From: Paragonimus westermani
Lineage: Eukaryota; Platyhelminthes; Trematoda; Plagiorchiida; Troglotrematidae
Length of the DNA stretch: 64,000 bases
Reading direction: 5' to 3'
Assembly: GCA_008508345.1 (NCBI GenBank)
Contig: QNGE01001267.1
Span: 82,343 to 146,342 of the forward strand
In this document: one piece after another, positions 11,321 through 22,478 of the stretch
How positions within the stretch are numbered: position 1 is the first letter of the stretch
Layout of the letters: every line of letters begins with the position of its first letter
Made by a program: the position numbers and the translations under genes
Notes under the pieces: generated by a model
What the model saw: the letters and a program-made list of their open reading frames with translations, nothing else
What the model was told of the DNA's origin: nothing
Database searches by the model: none

Positions 11321-11734
11321 TCAAAGTTCATCCCTAGCCTCGGATAGTGAGTCGTATGGCACTAGGCAGTCATCCACGTAGAAGTTCCCTTTTCCTACGA
11401 TCGCAGTCTCCGGTAGAAATTTCTGCTGATTATCCATAGCTATTTTTTGTAGTGTGAAACCAGCTCGAAATGGCGACGATGTCGCTCCGAAGGGGTGAAC
11501 GTTCAACTCGTAAACATCCGGCAGTCCCCCAAACGATTTAGAACTCCACCGAAGAAAACTCAATGTACCCAAGTCACGACGTGAAACTTTCAATTGCAGG
11601 AACACCTCTTCAGTGTCAGCGAAGACTGCCACCGGGAATTTGCGAAAGCTCATAAGCACACCTAACAAACTGTTATTCAGGTTCAGACCCCAGAGTAAGG
11701 TTTTGTTGACGGGCACACCCAGCGGTACAATCAA
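11321..11734 (-). pseudogene. BEL/Pao reverse transcriptase core
   Basis: Contains FADTEEVFLQLKVSRRDLG (normally D.E.MF.Q.....D), LRFL-like LSFLRWSS, YELNVHPFGATSSPFRAGFT, the BEL/Pao signature, and FYVDDCLVPYDSL with the YVDD active site intact. The segment linking it to RNase H (11320-10997) is in other frames with stops. Confidence 0.85.
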
Positions 11735-12198
11735 AGACTATCCGTATCTTACCCGGCTTGTTCCGGTTGAGCACGGGATGGTGTGGTACGCACCACCTCC
11801 GTGCTATATTCTCAATACTTACTTATTTTGCCCTTCCTGATACGCTCCAATATCACGACCGAGTAACCGGCGCTTAGTTCCGGATCTCAAATCAACCGTT
11901 TTTACAATGCGACGAGGCGTCACTCAGCCATCTCCTTCTTGTTGTGCAATACCTATCTATCTTGTCTCCACGGCATGCCTATCTCTTAAGGACCGTCCTT
12001 GAGTATTACACCGCTTTCAGTCACACTTACTGCTCGCCTGTCCTCCACAGAAGGCACTTTGTCCTCCGAATTGCATCTGTCGGTGAAATCTAACCCATAC
12101 ATCCTTCGGATCAGATCACCTAATGAAACCGGACGTACTCCAGTGAGGTTTACGCACTGTTTATTCCGGGCTTTGGTGCGATATGGACCTCGGAGGCT

Positions 12199-12640
12199 TC
12201 AGCGGAAAATGGTCTTACTCGCATCAGGCTCATTGATACCGCCCAGTCTCTGCTCCAGCACCCAGTGCGCTTCTGACATATCGCATCCTATCAAAATCCC
12301 CACGCCGGTCCTAGTTAAATTCTTGAAGAAAACACCTTTCAGGTGGGTCCATTTATCTACCTCGGATTGATGGACAACGTCAGTCTGAGTCAGTGGCATC
12401 TGGTCTACCGCATAAATTGAGGCAGCTCCAATAGAATATTCCTGATCCAACGATCACAGCTCAACTGATACCTCATTGCATGATTTTGTAGAAGTTGCGC
12501 GTAGAGTACGAAACATCATCTGGTAGGACTATCCCTGCAAGCCAGTTGTCCTCGCAATAGACTCATCAAACAACGTAGTGTCAGACCCGTTACCCAAAAC
12601 AGGCATACGGTGTCCCCAAAGTTTCCGGACCAACCAACTT
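12199..12640 (-). pseudogene. BEL/Pao protease and protease-RT connector
   Basis: Near 12600 the minus strand reads MPVLGNGSDTTLFDE, the aspartic-protease box. The family has L-D-x-G-S at this point, and here the first position after L is glycine, so the catalytic aspartate appears lost (GGT where GAT would be expected; inference). The downstream ORF 12199-12450 gives AVDQMPLTQTDVVHQSEVDK, GVGILIGCDMSEAHWVLEQR and LGGINEPDASKT, the conserved connector before the RT in BEL elements. Confidence 0.75.
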
Positions 12641-12859
12641 GATCGGGACGAATTCTAAACACACACCGTCTAGATTGGACGTAGCACCGCGCAAGGATGA
12701 AAGTGTCGTCTTGTCCTTACCCAGTTCACATTTTCTCCATGAACCAACCTATGGTGGCTTCGACCAAAACCCGGTATCTAAAATCGTATCTGTACCCTAC
12801 AAGATCTGGCCACATGGTTCGCTTTCGGGCAAACAAATCAGCGTTCGATGTTCTTCAGC

Positions 12860-12960
12860 ACTTCTCTGCGTCGCTCCAAGGACTGACCGCTGGACCAACC
12901 GCAATCGGATATATCGTGGTTGCCCTTACAAACCGGACACCTCAGGTACACCTTCTCATA
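12860..12960 (-). pseudogene. BEL/Pao gag zinc knuckle
   Basis: The minus strand reads VYLRCPVCKGNHDISDCGW, a C-x2-C-x3-H-x4-C zinc knuckle of the kind at the C-terminus of BEL gag proteins, followed by a basic helix with RRREVLKNIER. It lies between the capsid piece and the protease, as expected. Confidence 0.75.
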
Positions 12961-13172
12961 AGGTATACCTACTAAGACGTTGAATCTCGAGTATCTGATT
13001 CAAGAATGTTCATAGGGTGGTGAGTTACCCCACCAGCTTTCTGAGCGAGCAGCCAACTGACCGTACTGACTAACACTGACTGCCGCTCTTTTCACCGCAA
13101 AATTTAAAAGGTCGATAAAGGTAGGTTTCCCCCTCACTCAGTTATGCTCTCGGGAACTTCTGCCCATCTTTC

Positions 13173-13361
13173 CTACAGATGGTGAGGCAATCGCTCAACT
13201 GCTTTATTGAGATTTATTGTGCAGTTTAGCTCTGCACCATAATCTAGCGGCAGTACCATCGCCTGACGGCCTTTCAATCGATTAGCTAGTCCATGCAAGC
13301 CATCAACGTCACCAGCGACTAACCTTGGACCCATGAAAACCTTCACACTCACCGCTTGCAC
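13173..13361 (-). pseudogene. BEL/Pao gag capsid fragment
   Basis: GPRLVAGDVDGLHGLANRLK, AMVLPLDYGAEL and LNKAVERLPHHL match the capsid part of BEL gag, where an L..F...L..C...L + LP..LR pattern is usual. It is truncated upstream by a frame break. Confidence 0.65.
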
Positions 13362-14935
13362 AATATCATTTCGTCTGCCATAATTCTCATAGCCTCTGTG
13401 AAACTCTCTTTCTTTGGCAAGAGTGCATGGTGCTCAATAGCCTCTTTCACCCTATCATGACAATAACGCAACAACTACGAAAGTTTCGATCCTTCGTCAA
13501 CTAGTTTGTCTATCACGTCACCTTCAAAATTTCTGAAAAAGCTGAAGTAATTCTCCGTGGATCCATCAAAAGTATCTAGCTCAGTTTTCGGAGGACTAGC
13601 TCCAAGAACCAAATGTCTGAGAGCCCGCCTTGACGACTCGGCAGGTTTTAAACAAAAAGGGTTTTTTCGGAAGCCCTCTGTTGACTAGGGTGGCATTGTG
13701 TACTAAACTTAGTCCCGGCTGTCGGCATTTCGCGGCTCTACCTTGTCTTTTATGGAGTTCGAGTACTCTATGTCCCAGTCCCAGCTCTTCTGCTTTCAAG
13801 ATCAGCTCTTCCTTTAACAAATCATCAGAAACATTCATCGGAGCTCGATCAGGCCAAACGTGCAGAACAGCACTGGACTTGGAAACACTGTCTGTACGGT
13901 CTTCCACGAAGACGCTAAGCAACGCGTAGAGATAAACCAATGATCCAGAATATTCAAAACAAGATTGGATCGTAATGCCATGGTAATATTGAACAAATTA
14001 TCAATGTGAATATTTAGACAACCTCAGAAGTTCCGATCGACAGATGGTCTTCTGGGAATGTGTTACAATTTGCTGCTGAACGGGCTAAATATGAACTATA
14101 ATCACATTCGTACCCAAAAAGCTCTTCCGAACAGTCAACAGATTCAAATCAATCGGGACGAGCCGAGCTCTAAAAAGGGGATGCACGCACCGCTCAAGCA
14201 AAGTGCAATGACCGACAACTGGCTATTTGCGCCACCATCAAGTTGACGTGATAAAACAAAATCGTCTAGTTCAATGTCCAATTGATGTTCAGAAACAAAG
14301 AAGGTTGAATGCGGAGGGTTAAATATTTAGGGGAATGGGGTTGGATCGGATTTTTACATGGTTTTAGTTCAAAAACTCGATACGCTCTCCATTTCATCCG
14401 GTGGAGCCACCACCATCTCTATCGCAGCGCCCGGACTGGAGCCCTGCTTAGACCTGGGGGGCACCGAACGGAAAATAATCATCCACAGCGGCACTTTGTT
14501 CAAGTGGACCATTTTAATAAGAAGGTTTTCAGAAATGTTCAAAAAACGTGGATGAAAAAATCGTCCTTAAACTTTAAAGAATCAAGAGTAATGGAAAGGG
14601 GGACACCATCTAAGTTAAGAGTATCCAACTGGTATTTGTCCAGAAGGGGAATGATTCTTGGGACCTTGTAGCAGCCTCAAGTGGCGAAGAAGTGCTTGAT
14701 CGTCCGGTGACAGTATACTGGTCCAGAGAAGCAGGATCAGCATCGATGACGCCATAAATATTACGACCGGTGGCAGTTTTCACAATGTCCGACTTCGTCA
14801 TTCTTGCAGAATATAGGAAGTCCACGACAGGGCAGCTTTGTTACCCGTCCGTGTTAGAGTGCAAGAATTCCCGGCCAGAGGACGAGGTATCTCAATAATG
14901 TCGAACCGTCAGTTAATGATTCAAGTTCACACAGA
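13362..14935 (-). other. probable gag N-terminus and 5' leader of the BEL/Pao element
   Basis: Several minus-strand open pieces (for example 13596-13940) lie where the gag N-terminus should be but carry no motif I recognise. The plus-strand ORFs here look like shadows. No primer-binding site was recognised next to the repeat at 14936. Confidence 0.35.
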
Positions 14936-15374
14936 GTTACGCGCACTCTGTTGATCAGGTAAATGCATCTCTCAATATGCAACAACAGAGATAGTCCATC
15001 CTCGGAACGGTTAGCGAGAAGGCGCTCAAAATAACTGGATTTAATGCGGTGCTACTTGAACCAATGTACAAGAAAATTGAGTCACTTACCTCGAGCGTAA
15101 AAATTCTCAGAAATCAAACAAAGAATGTGCCTGTACAACAACACAATACCAGGCACCGATCAACAATGATGGCCGATAAGACGGGGTTGAGCTCACTCAA
15201 ACAAATGGTCATTGGTTAGGTCAGAGCAAAACGAATGTTCGTGCGTCGAGGAACGACGGGAATCATAAGTTACTCGAGAAAAAATGCAGAAGAAAAATGT
15301 CTAATTTTTGCATTTAAATGTTTACAGGGCTCGGACTAAATGGGGGTGAGGGAAATGGTAATATTAAATGGTGT
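14936..15374. repeat. 439-bp direct repeat, copy B (LTR-like)
   Basis: Ungapped match to 5686-6124 with three mismatches (15319, 15356, 15370). Right of it, 15431-15480 resembles 8711-8760, the sequence next to the BEL/Pao integrase end, which suggests that this copy itself abuts internal sequence of a second, truncated element. Confidence 0.8.
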
Positions 15375-15375
15375 A

Positions 15376-17374
15376 AAAACAAAGATGAATAATGTACTTT
15401 ATTTAGAGAAGACACGAAAGCGTAAGGCCACCCTCCAACATCATTCAAAGATCACCAACCTCAAAATAACGCAACAGACCTCAACAGCTTCAACACTAAT
15501 AAAGCTGACAATGTGATATTCGAAATTACATAAATCCGGAACTGAATATTTCTGTTCCATTATTTTGCTTAACCATATAACTGTGGGCCAGAATTTCTTC
15601 AGATCTGGCTTTACTTGCGACACAAAGGTAGTATCACCAGAATCAGTTCGACCGGCACTGGGATTGTAGAAATAATCACCATAAGGTGGCTGTACCGCCC
15701 AGTCAATATCTTCCTTAGTGGCCGAACAAATTCTCTAGATAACAGTTGGTAAATTATCAACCAATTGTTAAGGACATCGCTGGAACTTTGTGGTGACTTG
15801 CGTTTAACCGAGGAAACGTTTGATCACATCGTTTGCAGCAAGTTAGCGCGCTGTAGATTCGTTGTGATCGACTCTAACCTCTAACTTTGGTCGCATTCAT
15901 CAGAACATGGTAGTGGGAGATTCACCCATACACGGATTCCTACCGACTGTTTCTGTATTTGTGTCCTGGAGAAGAACTGCAGCTGGTAACCTTGCGAAGA
16001 TATTTAGATACGTCAATGTGTGTCGATGGGCCTTCGATCACGATGGTGGCCTAACGATGTCGACGTGAATAAGAGGGAACTTCAAGTCAGGACTAGCGGT
16101 TATACCGAGAACGGTTATACCGGACTAGCAAACGGTGTTACGCTGACAACCCTTGTGAACTTCCATCCGCTCCCCAAGGTCCTCACTCATAATTTGTCAT
16201 AAAAATAGGCGTGGAATCACCCTTAAGTTGGCATGGGTACTGGGATGAGAGCTGACGTGGATGCTGTTAAAATCTGTACATCAGTACTTCTGGTTGGATT
16301 AACGGACTGTATCTGACTGTCACGGTGTCATTTGTAACGGAAATTTCAAGGCTGACTGGTGGTTTCTTTAAGAATCCGACTAACGATGGGTTCCAGCAAT
16401 TCTGTGGGTCCAAACTGTTACCTCATGCATGCACCAATTCCAGCCGGCGATGTCCATTCCGAGTAGGTCACTTAAGGTGACCCCGGAGAAAGACGTTGAT
16501 AGCTGTGTCTTCATCATCCACGTTACACCGTATGCAATTTATGAACTCGGAGACGCTGTAGCGACCTTGGGATTTCACTTGTTTGTCTGTTGTATGAATT
16601 GTAAGACGGTCCCTAAACATTTTGTTACATTTGACGTCCGGATTTTTGATAACTTTACCAGAGTACATGCCGTCACATTTTTCTCCACGCATGCCGTGTT
16701 ACATTCAGACGCAAGCGGGTTTGCTCGTTAGTCGATAAGTGATCTCTAACCTTTCTAAACATTATTTGGCGTCGGTTCCGTTCACAGTGTTGCATGCAAT
16801 CAGTTTTACATTTTATGGCTTTATTACGCACTGTCATCCACAAACAGCGACTCAGCGCGTTGTGTATTTTAGTGGCACGCAGCTGCCGAATTTTCCGCTG
16901 AGATTACTGGGCGATTTTGACATGTTAAAGATAAGTAAGCGGTTCGTGGTCTATGTTGGTTGCAAAATGCCTGCCGCTAATCCTTGACAAAAATGGTTAG
17001 GGGTGAGAGGGGTAGGGAGTTACTCGAAACTAAGGGTACCGCAGCGCGTTTGTTGCCGTTGAGGCATACGAGTGAAGGATAAAAAATACAGGATTTCGCG
17101 GTCCCTGAAATGCTGCTGTGTCAAAATCACAACTTTCTGGGGGTGCACTGGTCAACAAAATGAGAGACTACCCTTCGTCCTCACGCATGCTTGCCAAGGC
17201 AGTAATCCGAGACAACCTATATTTGGTCACAGGGAACGCAGAGATAGTGGATGGTGGTGAAAAGAAGATTTGAGACGGTCGTTTAACGAATCTACAGGAG
17301 ATTTCGGGAGCACAGAACACTCTGGAATAAGTCACTAATAATAAATTATGATGCCCAAAGTCCAACGGAGGCTT
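15376..17374. other. no recognisable gene
   Basis: Apart from the BEL-related block at 15431-15480 there are only short ORFs. A short internal duplication around 16095-16130 (the word GGTTATACCG twice) is visible. Minus-strand sequence near 17000-17370 may be the decayed continuation of the Gypsy fragment. Confidence 0.45.
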
Positions 17375-17690
17375 CTATGGTATTGCTGCCTTATATGATC
17401 TTTGGTGGCGCCGGTTTTCCCTGGCACAGATGCAAACCGCAGTATCCCAGAGATCGAACATTATCGTGGTCCAGGTCACATCGTACTGCTCGAAGGGTCG
17501 AAAAACTGCACGCAGATGGGACATGTTCTGTTGTGCGCCCTCACCAACCACGTGAATGCCATCATTATGAACAAAGATAGAACGCACCTTACGAAGGAAG
17601 TGATCCATGAATCTTTAGAAGGTTTGTACCGCAGTTTCCAACCCTAGAGATATGCGAGCGTACTTGTACGGCATGATAAGGATGATGACG
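17375..17690 (-). pseudogene. Ty3/Gypsy reverse transcriptase fragment
   Basis: The minus strand reads YKYARISLGLETAVQTF, a stop, then RFMDHFLRKVRSIFVHNDG and NMSHLRAVFRPFEQYDV. This follows the Gypsy pattern Y.R.PFGL.NA..TFQR.MD..L followed by the F.YLDD active site and HL..VF..L. The active-site aspartates are degraded (HNDG), and there is a stop in the middle. It is clearly distinct from the BEL RT at 11321. Flanking sequence is too decayed to delimit the element. Confidence 0.75.
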
Positions 17691-17919
17691 AGGAACCCCC
17701 TCAGGCCCTCTGGGGTCGCCGGATTATGGTGATAGGTCGGAAGTAAACCTACCTTCGAGAAAATGGTGTGATCATGCGGGCCGGTTAGGAAATCGAGAAA
17801 TTAGGAACCTACCGAAGAAGTTGGCGTTAATTTGAGCATGATAATCACCACACGGAGGTCAGTCACTTTCCGGGAATTCAGCTAATATACGAAGACTGTA
17901 CTTAACACACCGCTGAACA

Positions 17920-17975
17920 CAGCCCTAGTAGCACACTAAGACGGTCGACCCTCTTTTGAGTGTCTTCCGGTAGTA
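17920..17975. repeat. left terminal inverted repeat of the DNA transposon
   Basis: Begins CAGCCCTAGTAGCAC and contains CTCTTTTGAGTGTCTT. It matches the reverse complement of 22420-22478 with small gaps. The word CACTA occurs at 17934-17938, inside the repeat and not at its tip. Confidence 0.6.
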
Positions 17976-18179
17976 ACTCAAGTATTTCTCTATTACCTCA
18001 CTTGTGACATCTTCGTTTTCTTATTTGTCACTGATAGATTTGTTATTGTTCATTTACGCTATCAGTAGAATGCTAAGTATTCACGTGAATTTTGTTTAAG
18101 TACACCAAAATGCAATAGAACATGACGCGGGCTTTTGTGTTCGAACGGCCATTTTTATCCATTATTGCCTTGAAGAATG

Positions 18180-18560
18180 GCTGATCGCTATACCAAAAGA
18201 TCGCGTGGTTGCTCACGTTCCAACATTCATCGTCTCATAAAGCTGGCACAGAAGCAGTATGGTTGGCATCCTTTCACAGAGGATAAAACTGCTATCCATG
18301 GTAGCAATCTGCCGCTAAATGATGTTTTTACCGGGAGCACTAGTTAGTTAATGTTTTGGATCATGGTGAAATCACTTTAGGTGAACACGGTGAAGATTTA
18401 AACGTACTTATCGTCGCAGTCCCTTGTGAGCGTTCACCTGTTCAACAATGCCATCCACGTCCAATAGCTGTACTGAAACCCAGGAAGTGTGCGCTAAGCC
18501 GGACGAAAGCAGAGATGATGATCTGAATGAAGGTAAAGAAACCTGTTACACATTGACGTC
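18180..18560 (+). pseudogene. possible N-terminal region of the transposase
   Basis: ATG at 18180 opens a short frame reading MADRYTKRSRGCSRSNIHR, rich in basic residues and followed by KLAQKQYGWHPF. A second open stretch near 18448-18540 is acidic. Both lie ahead of the transposase core in the same element. No domain is recognised; the assignment rests on position. Confidence 0.35.
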
Positions 18561-18622
18561 ATAAACCAGATGAACCGTTAACAACGATCGGCGCAGTAAA
18601 GAAGAGAGCGACACTGATCGCA

Positions 18623-20308
18623 TTGGAAGTTGCCTTTGAAGCGAACTTGTCGCTAAGAGCAACCAATATAATGCTTTGCAAGTTCAAGGAACTTTTGCCA
18701 GAGTTGCCGCTGGATGCACGTACACTGCTCGGAACACCACGTATATGCATAAAGAAGACCATCGATGAGAGTGAATACGTCCATTTCGGTGTGGAAGAAC
18801 GTATTGAACAGGCATTGCGCGGACGCTGGGATGGTCATTTGACGTACGTTCATATGCAGCTGCATATTGATGGAGTTGCACTGGTTAAGAGCTCCCGTCG
18901 TCAGTTATATTCCATCTTAGCCAGAATGACATTACCGAAGACGCCGGTGTTTGTCCTTGGTATATTTTGTGGTAAGGGTAGACCTGGTAATGTGTGTAAA
19001 TATCTTGCTGATCTGGTTGGGGATCTAAAGACGGTTTTAAGCGACGGGGTTACGCTGACCGCCTACAGCGTGCATGTGAAAGTCGTGCTGAATTGTATTA
19101 TTGGTGATTCGCCCGCCAGGGCTTTCTTCAAGCAAGTGAAAAACCACACAGGATATTACGCTTGTGAGAAGTGCACCGCTTGAGGTGTGTACGTTGACAG
19201 AAGAATGACGTACCCCAACTTGCAATTCAGATTGAGAATTGACGTGGATTTCAGGTGCAGAAAACAGGCGGAACCTCATATTGGCGATTTGCCCTTCGAA
19301 TCGCTGAATGTAGACATGATTGCATGTTTCCCTTTGGACTACATACACATGGTTTGCTTGGGATTCACCAAGAAAATCATCGCGCTCTGGAGATTTGGGC
19401 CGTTACAATTGAGCACTCGTATCGGTTCAAACGTTATAAAGGCGGTAAACACAAGAGTTGGGTTCATCTGTTAGAAACTGACATCAGACTTTCCGCGGAA
19501 ATGCCGTACATTCCAGGATTATGAACGATGGAAGGCGACAGAATTCCGGCAATTCCTGTTGTACATCTGTTCTGTGGCACTGTAGGGCTCGGTAGACAAG
19601 AAGGTCCATGAAAACTTCATGAAATTCTCCGTTGGTACATATATACTGTGCAATCCTGAGTATTATAGACACTACCTTGATTTTGTTGAGTCCCTGTTAC
19701 GCAAAACGTTGTCACAGTTCGTTGCTTTATATGGTGAGTCACAGCTTGTGTTTAACTTGCACCGTGTGAGGCATCTTTGCGCGGATGTGCGATTGCATGG
19801 CACGCTTGACTCGTATTCCGCATTCCCTTTCGAGTCGTACATAAACAGACTACGCAGTTTTGTCCACTCACCGAATTTGCCGGCGTCACAAATTATCCGT
19901 CGTATCGCGGAAAAGAGGTATCGGTCAGACGTGCACGTGAACACCGCCCTCATAGATGACGTCGATTGCTCGAACGTGCGAGCTGCCACGAAGGAGGGTT
20001 CTCACTTTTTGTTGAGGAATTATCTGTTTACCGACAGGATACCCAACAATGCCATTTTGATAGCAAATAAGCCCGCTCTCATAGCAGCAATCAAGGGAAG
20101 AAGGATTCGCATTCAGAAGTTCGCAAGCTGCGATGAATTTTTCAATACACGCTTGCCGTCCTCCACCTTGAATATCTACGTTTGGCCTCACCTGTATGTG
20201 AAGAGTAAGTGCGTTGAACGTGAACTAATTCAGTGCAAAGGATTGCTATTACCTTTGAGTGACCAACACATTTTTTACCCAATTGTAAATACTTGTATTT
20301 CATTGTAA
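18623..20308 (+). pseudogene. transposase of the tnp2/DUF4218 type, frame broken
   Basis: Three open pieces. 18623-19183: LRATNIMLCKFKELLPELPL, MQLHIDGVALVKSSRRQLYS, VFVLGIFCGKGRPGN and KNHTGYYACEKCT, the sequence preceding and containing the first acidic residues and a C-x2-C pair. Around 19187-19520: FPLDYIHMVCLGFTKKIIALW, split over two frames. 19619-20308: FVALYGESQLVFNLHRVRHL and SAFPFESYINRLRS, which correspond to the DUF4218 part. This arrangement is known from tnp2-type transposases of CACTA-like elements. At least two frameshifts and a stop separate the pieces, so this copy encodes no active enzyme unless unseen introns rescue it; I saw no convincing splice sites at the breaks. Confidence 0.65.
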
Positions 20309-20394
20309 ATTGAAGTATTCTACGTCCGACGTTCTTCCTTTTTATGTTGACGTGATGTAATCATAATCGCATTTGATCAACCCCAACATTTTAG

Positions 20395-22092
20395 ATGTAT
20401 CACGTGGTTGAGTTCGACGACAATACGGTTGGCATTGCTCACCAGTCCTGGGTTACCAAGCCCGGTTACACTTTGTGGCCTGAAGTGAGCGGGAAGCAAC
20501 GTAACAGGTTGCTTCTGGAAGGAGCGCCTCCTCCACAAGGAAGTAAACTGTACAAGTTGGAAGTGCACCGTATTATCGGTAAGCGAAATTGATGACCTTT
20601 ATATTTTTTAAACGATTTCGAAAATGCATGCAGATACGAAAGCCTCCTGGAGCAGCTTTCCGACATCCTATCGACCGACGCCACTCCTTCCATGAATCGA
20701 CAAGGGAAGCGTGAAATGTACGTCTCCCACACCCTAACGCATTTCACGTAGATTATCTACGATGATGTCTGACTTTGCGGACGACATCGACAGTGTTCCA
20801 GGTAACAAGAATTATTCAGTGGATATCGACTGCTCCCCAACCCCAACTCCGTTGAGAGACATGTCTGGGGAACCGCCCCCAAGAGGCCGTATACCCCTTT
20901 CATCCGTGGAAAACGTCCCCGCCGCGAGCAACCACATTGCCATCAGGTAATTCCTTTTGAATGTACCAATCCCGTCTACAGTTCCTTCATAGAAACCCCA
21001 CCTCTTCAATCGCCCTCGTCCAGTAGAGGCAAGCGGCACAAAGGTAAGTGTTTTCCATGACAGCCCGCTCGCTTTCACATGCATGCAATGTAGCAGTATC
21101 TCAGAAAGGGAGTTCGGAGATTTCCAAGTGTCCAATTACCGACAGATAGAACAACCTGGAAGGTAATCACCGATTTCATTCGTCCATGATATGCGTTAGC
21201 CATGATGGTGACAATTACAGAACAGCTTTCACGATTTAACAACAACGTGATTGCTCAAAACGTGCGCTTAAATGAGGAATTGAACGCTATTCGGTTGGAG
21301 GTGAACGCTTCACGTTATCAACGTGCTGAAAGCAGCTGTAAAATCCCTAATCTTTCTGTGCGCTTCCCAATGCACACGGTTGAAGATATTCAGCTGCTGA
21401 ACTTGAAACTGGAAGACAGCGATACCTACCTGTTACTAGTAATTACTTTACCCGTTACCTCACTCCCACAAGGTGAGCTATCTATCGAAGTTGGGCAGCA
21501 AGTCATTGAGTGACTGCATCGGCAACCTCATGCGGTCGACCATGACGGATTACTTGGCCGTGAACGTCAATTGGCGAGGAGTGAACAACCGTTTCTCCTT
21601 GGCATCCACCCCGTTAGCGTCCGCCATCAGTGATGAGTAGGCTTATAAACAAATGTCTGTTGTTACAGAGACCGTTGTGAAACATCAGTACGTTGGAGTG
21701 TCTCAGGCCACCGCGAAAGAAAAAATACAGCGATGGATACAAAATACACGCAACAAAGTCATGAGAGAAAAAAGATTAATGGAAGGCGATGCAGACGTTC
21801 GATTGACCAGTAAGTGTTCTAGTTTATTCATCGTATTTGTAACAATCACTAAGATATTGGACGTTCAGTTGAAATCCCAGAACTTGTACATTTGACCTGA
21901 ATGTGAGAAAATTTAAATTGTCCTTAAAACGGTCACCCAGTTTTCGTAGACTAGTGAGGGTATGATTTTATTGCTCAGCGTAATATTCTCGTCGAATTCA
22001 TCACAGTGATGTATAATCGTATCTCCCATATTAACTGAGCTATCCCACTCTTTTCAGATTTGGACTCTCAGGCGGATGTCCGGAAATCTTAA
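20395..22092 (+). pseudogene. DUF4806-like second gene of the transposon, apparently multi-exon, integrity uncertain
   Basis: Pieces in order on the plus strand: 20395-20578 (MYHVVEFDDNTVGIAHQSW, LWPEVSGKQR) ending at a GTAAGC donor; about 20634-20750 (SLLEQLSDILSTD); 20762-20805 ending at a GTAACA donor; 21202-21513 (coiled-coil-like start, then FPMHTVEDIQLLNLKLED); 21500-21640 (DCIGNLMRSTMTDYLAVNVN, WRG); 21665-21810 (TAKEKIQRWIQNTRNKVM) ending at GTAAGT; and a last exon at 22058-22092 after TTTTCAG. The mixture of an N-terminal VVEF/W.P module and a C-terminal module with L...M....A...NW.G fits DUF4806-containing proteins that I recall from animal transposons. Two of the junctions I tried do not keep frame, so it may be dead. 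If it is a real gene it has small introns. Confidence 0.5.
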
Positions 22093-22419
22093 TAATTGCA
22101 TACGGAACCGGAGAATGATGGCGACACAGCAAATCGGAGACGAACAATCAAGTGACGGAACAATATTCCTGCAATTTGTACATTCCATAGATGTCAATTA
22201 AATTGTTAACGCATTCAGTCCGTGTTTTCTCAAACGAGGGGTGATTTATGGAATACGCTGCGCGAAGGCGTGCTTTCGTTGAGATAAACCTTGAAAACAT
22301 GACGAATTCGTTAACGATGGCGATTAAGAGAGAGGGCGAAAAGTGTTAGGAACGAAATAAGGCGTGCGAATAATTTTCCGTTCGACCATCTTTTGAGTGA
22401 CTTGAAGGTGTTCAGTTAA

Positions 22420-22478
22420 GACTCTAAAAAGACACTCAAAAGACACTCAAAAGACGGTCGTGCTACATGGGAGGGCTG
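22420..22478. repeat. right terminal inverted repeat of the DNA transposon, with subterminal repeats
   Basis: Reverse complement begins CAGCCCTCCCATGTAGCAC and continues into CTTTTGAGTGTCTT. Just inside, the unit GACACTCAAAA is tandemly repeated (about 22431-22452). The element stops 359 bp before the malic enzyme start codon. Confidence 0.6.

Larger units (their letters stand above)
8967..13361 (-). mobile_element. BEL/Pao LTR retrotransposon, decayed gag-pol
   Basis: Minus-strand domains occur in the order gag capsid, zinc knuckle, protease, reverse transcriptase, RNase H, integrase zinc finger, integrase core and integrase C-terminus. That order, the NVHPFGATSSPF word of the RT, the YVDD box and the RMELTAA word in RNase H are diagnostic of BEL/Pao rather than Ty3/Gypsy (family knowledge). 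An intact element would have one long frame. Here it is broken into at least seven pieces by frameshifts and stops, so it cannot move on its own. The near-identical 439-bp repeats at 5686 and 14936 are candidate LTRs, with reservations noted under findings. Confidence 0.85.
17920..22478 (+). mobile_element. DNA transposon with terminal inverted repeats, CACTA/CMC-like, carrying two genes
   Basis: The left end (17920 on) and the reverse complement of the right end (back from 22478) both begin CAGCCCT, share GTAGCAC a few bases in, and then CTTTTGAGTGTCTT. The right end adds a second copy of the 11-bp unit GACACTCAAAA, the kind of subterminal repeat common in CACTA-type elements. Between them are a transposase-like region (18623-20308) and a DUF4806-like gene (20395-22092), both on the plus strand. 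The coincidence of matching ends with this gene content is the main support. Clade placement is from memory of the families and not certain; the target-site duplication could not be fixed. Confidence 0.6.
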
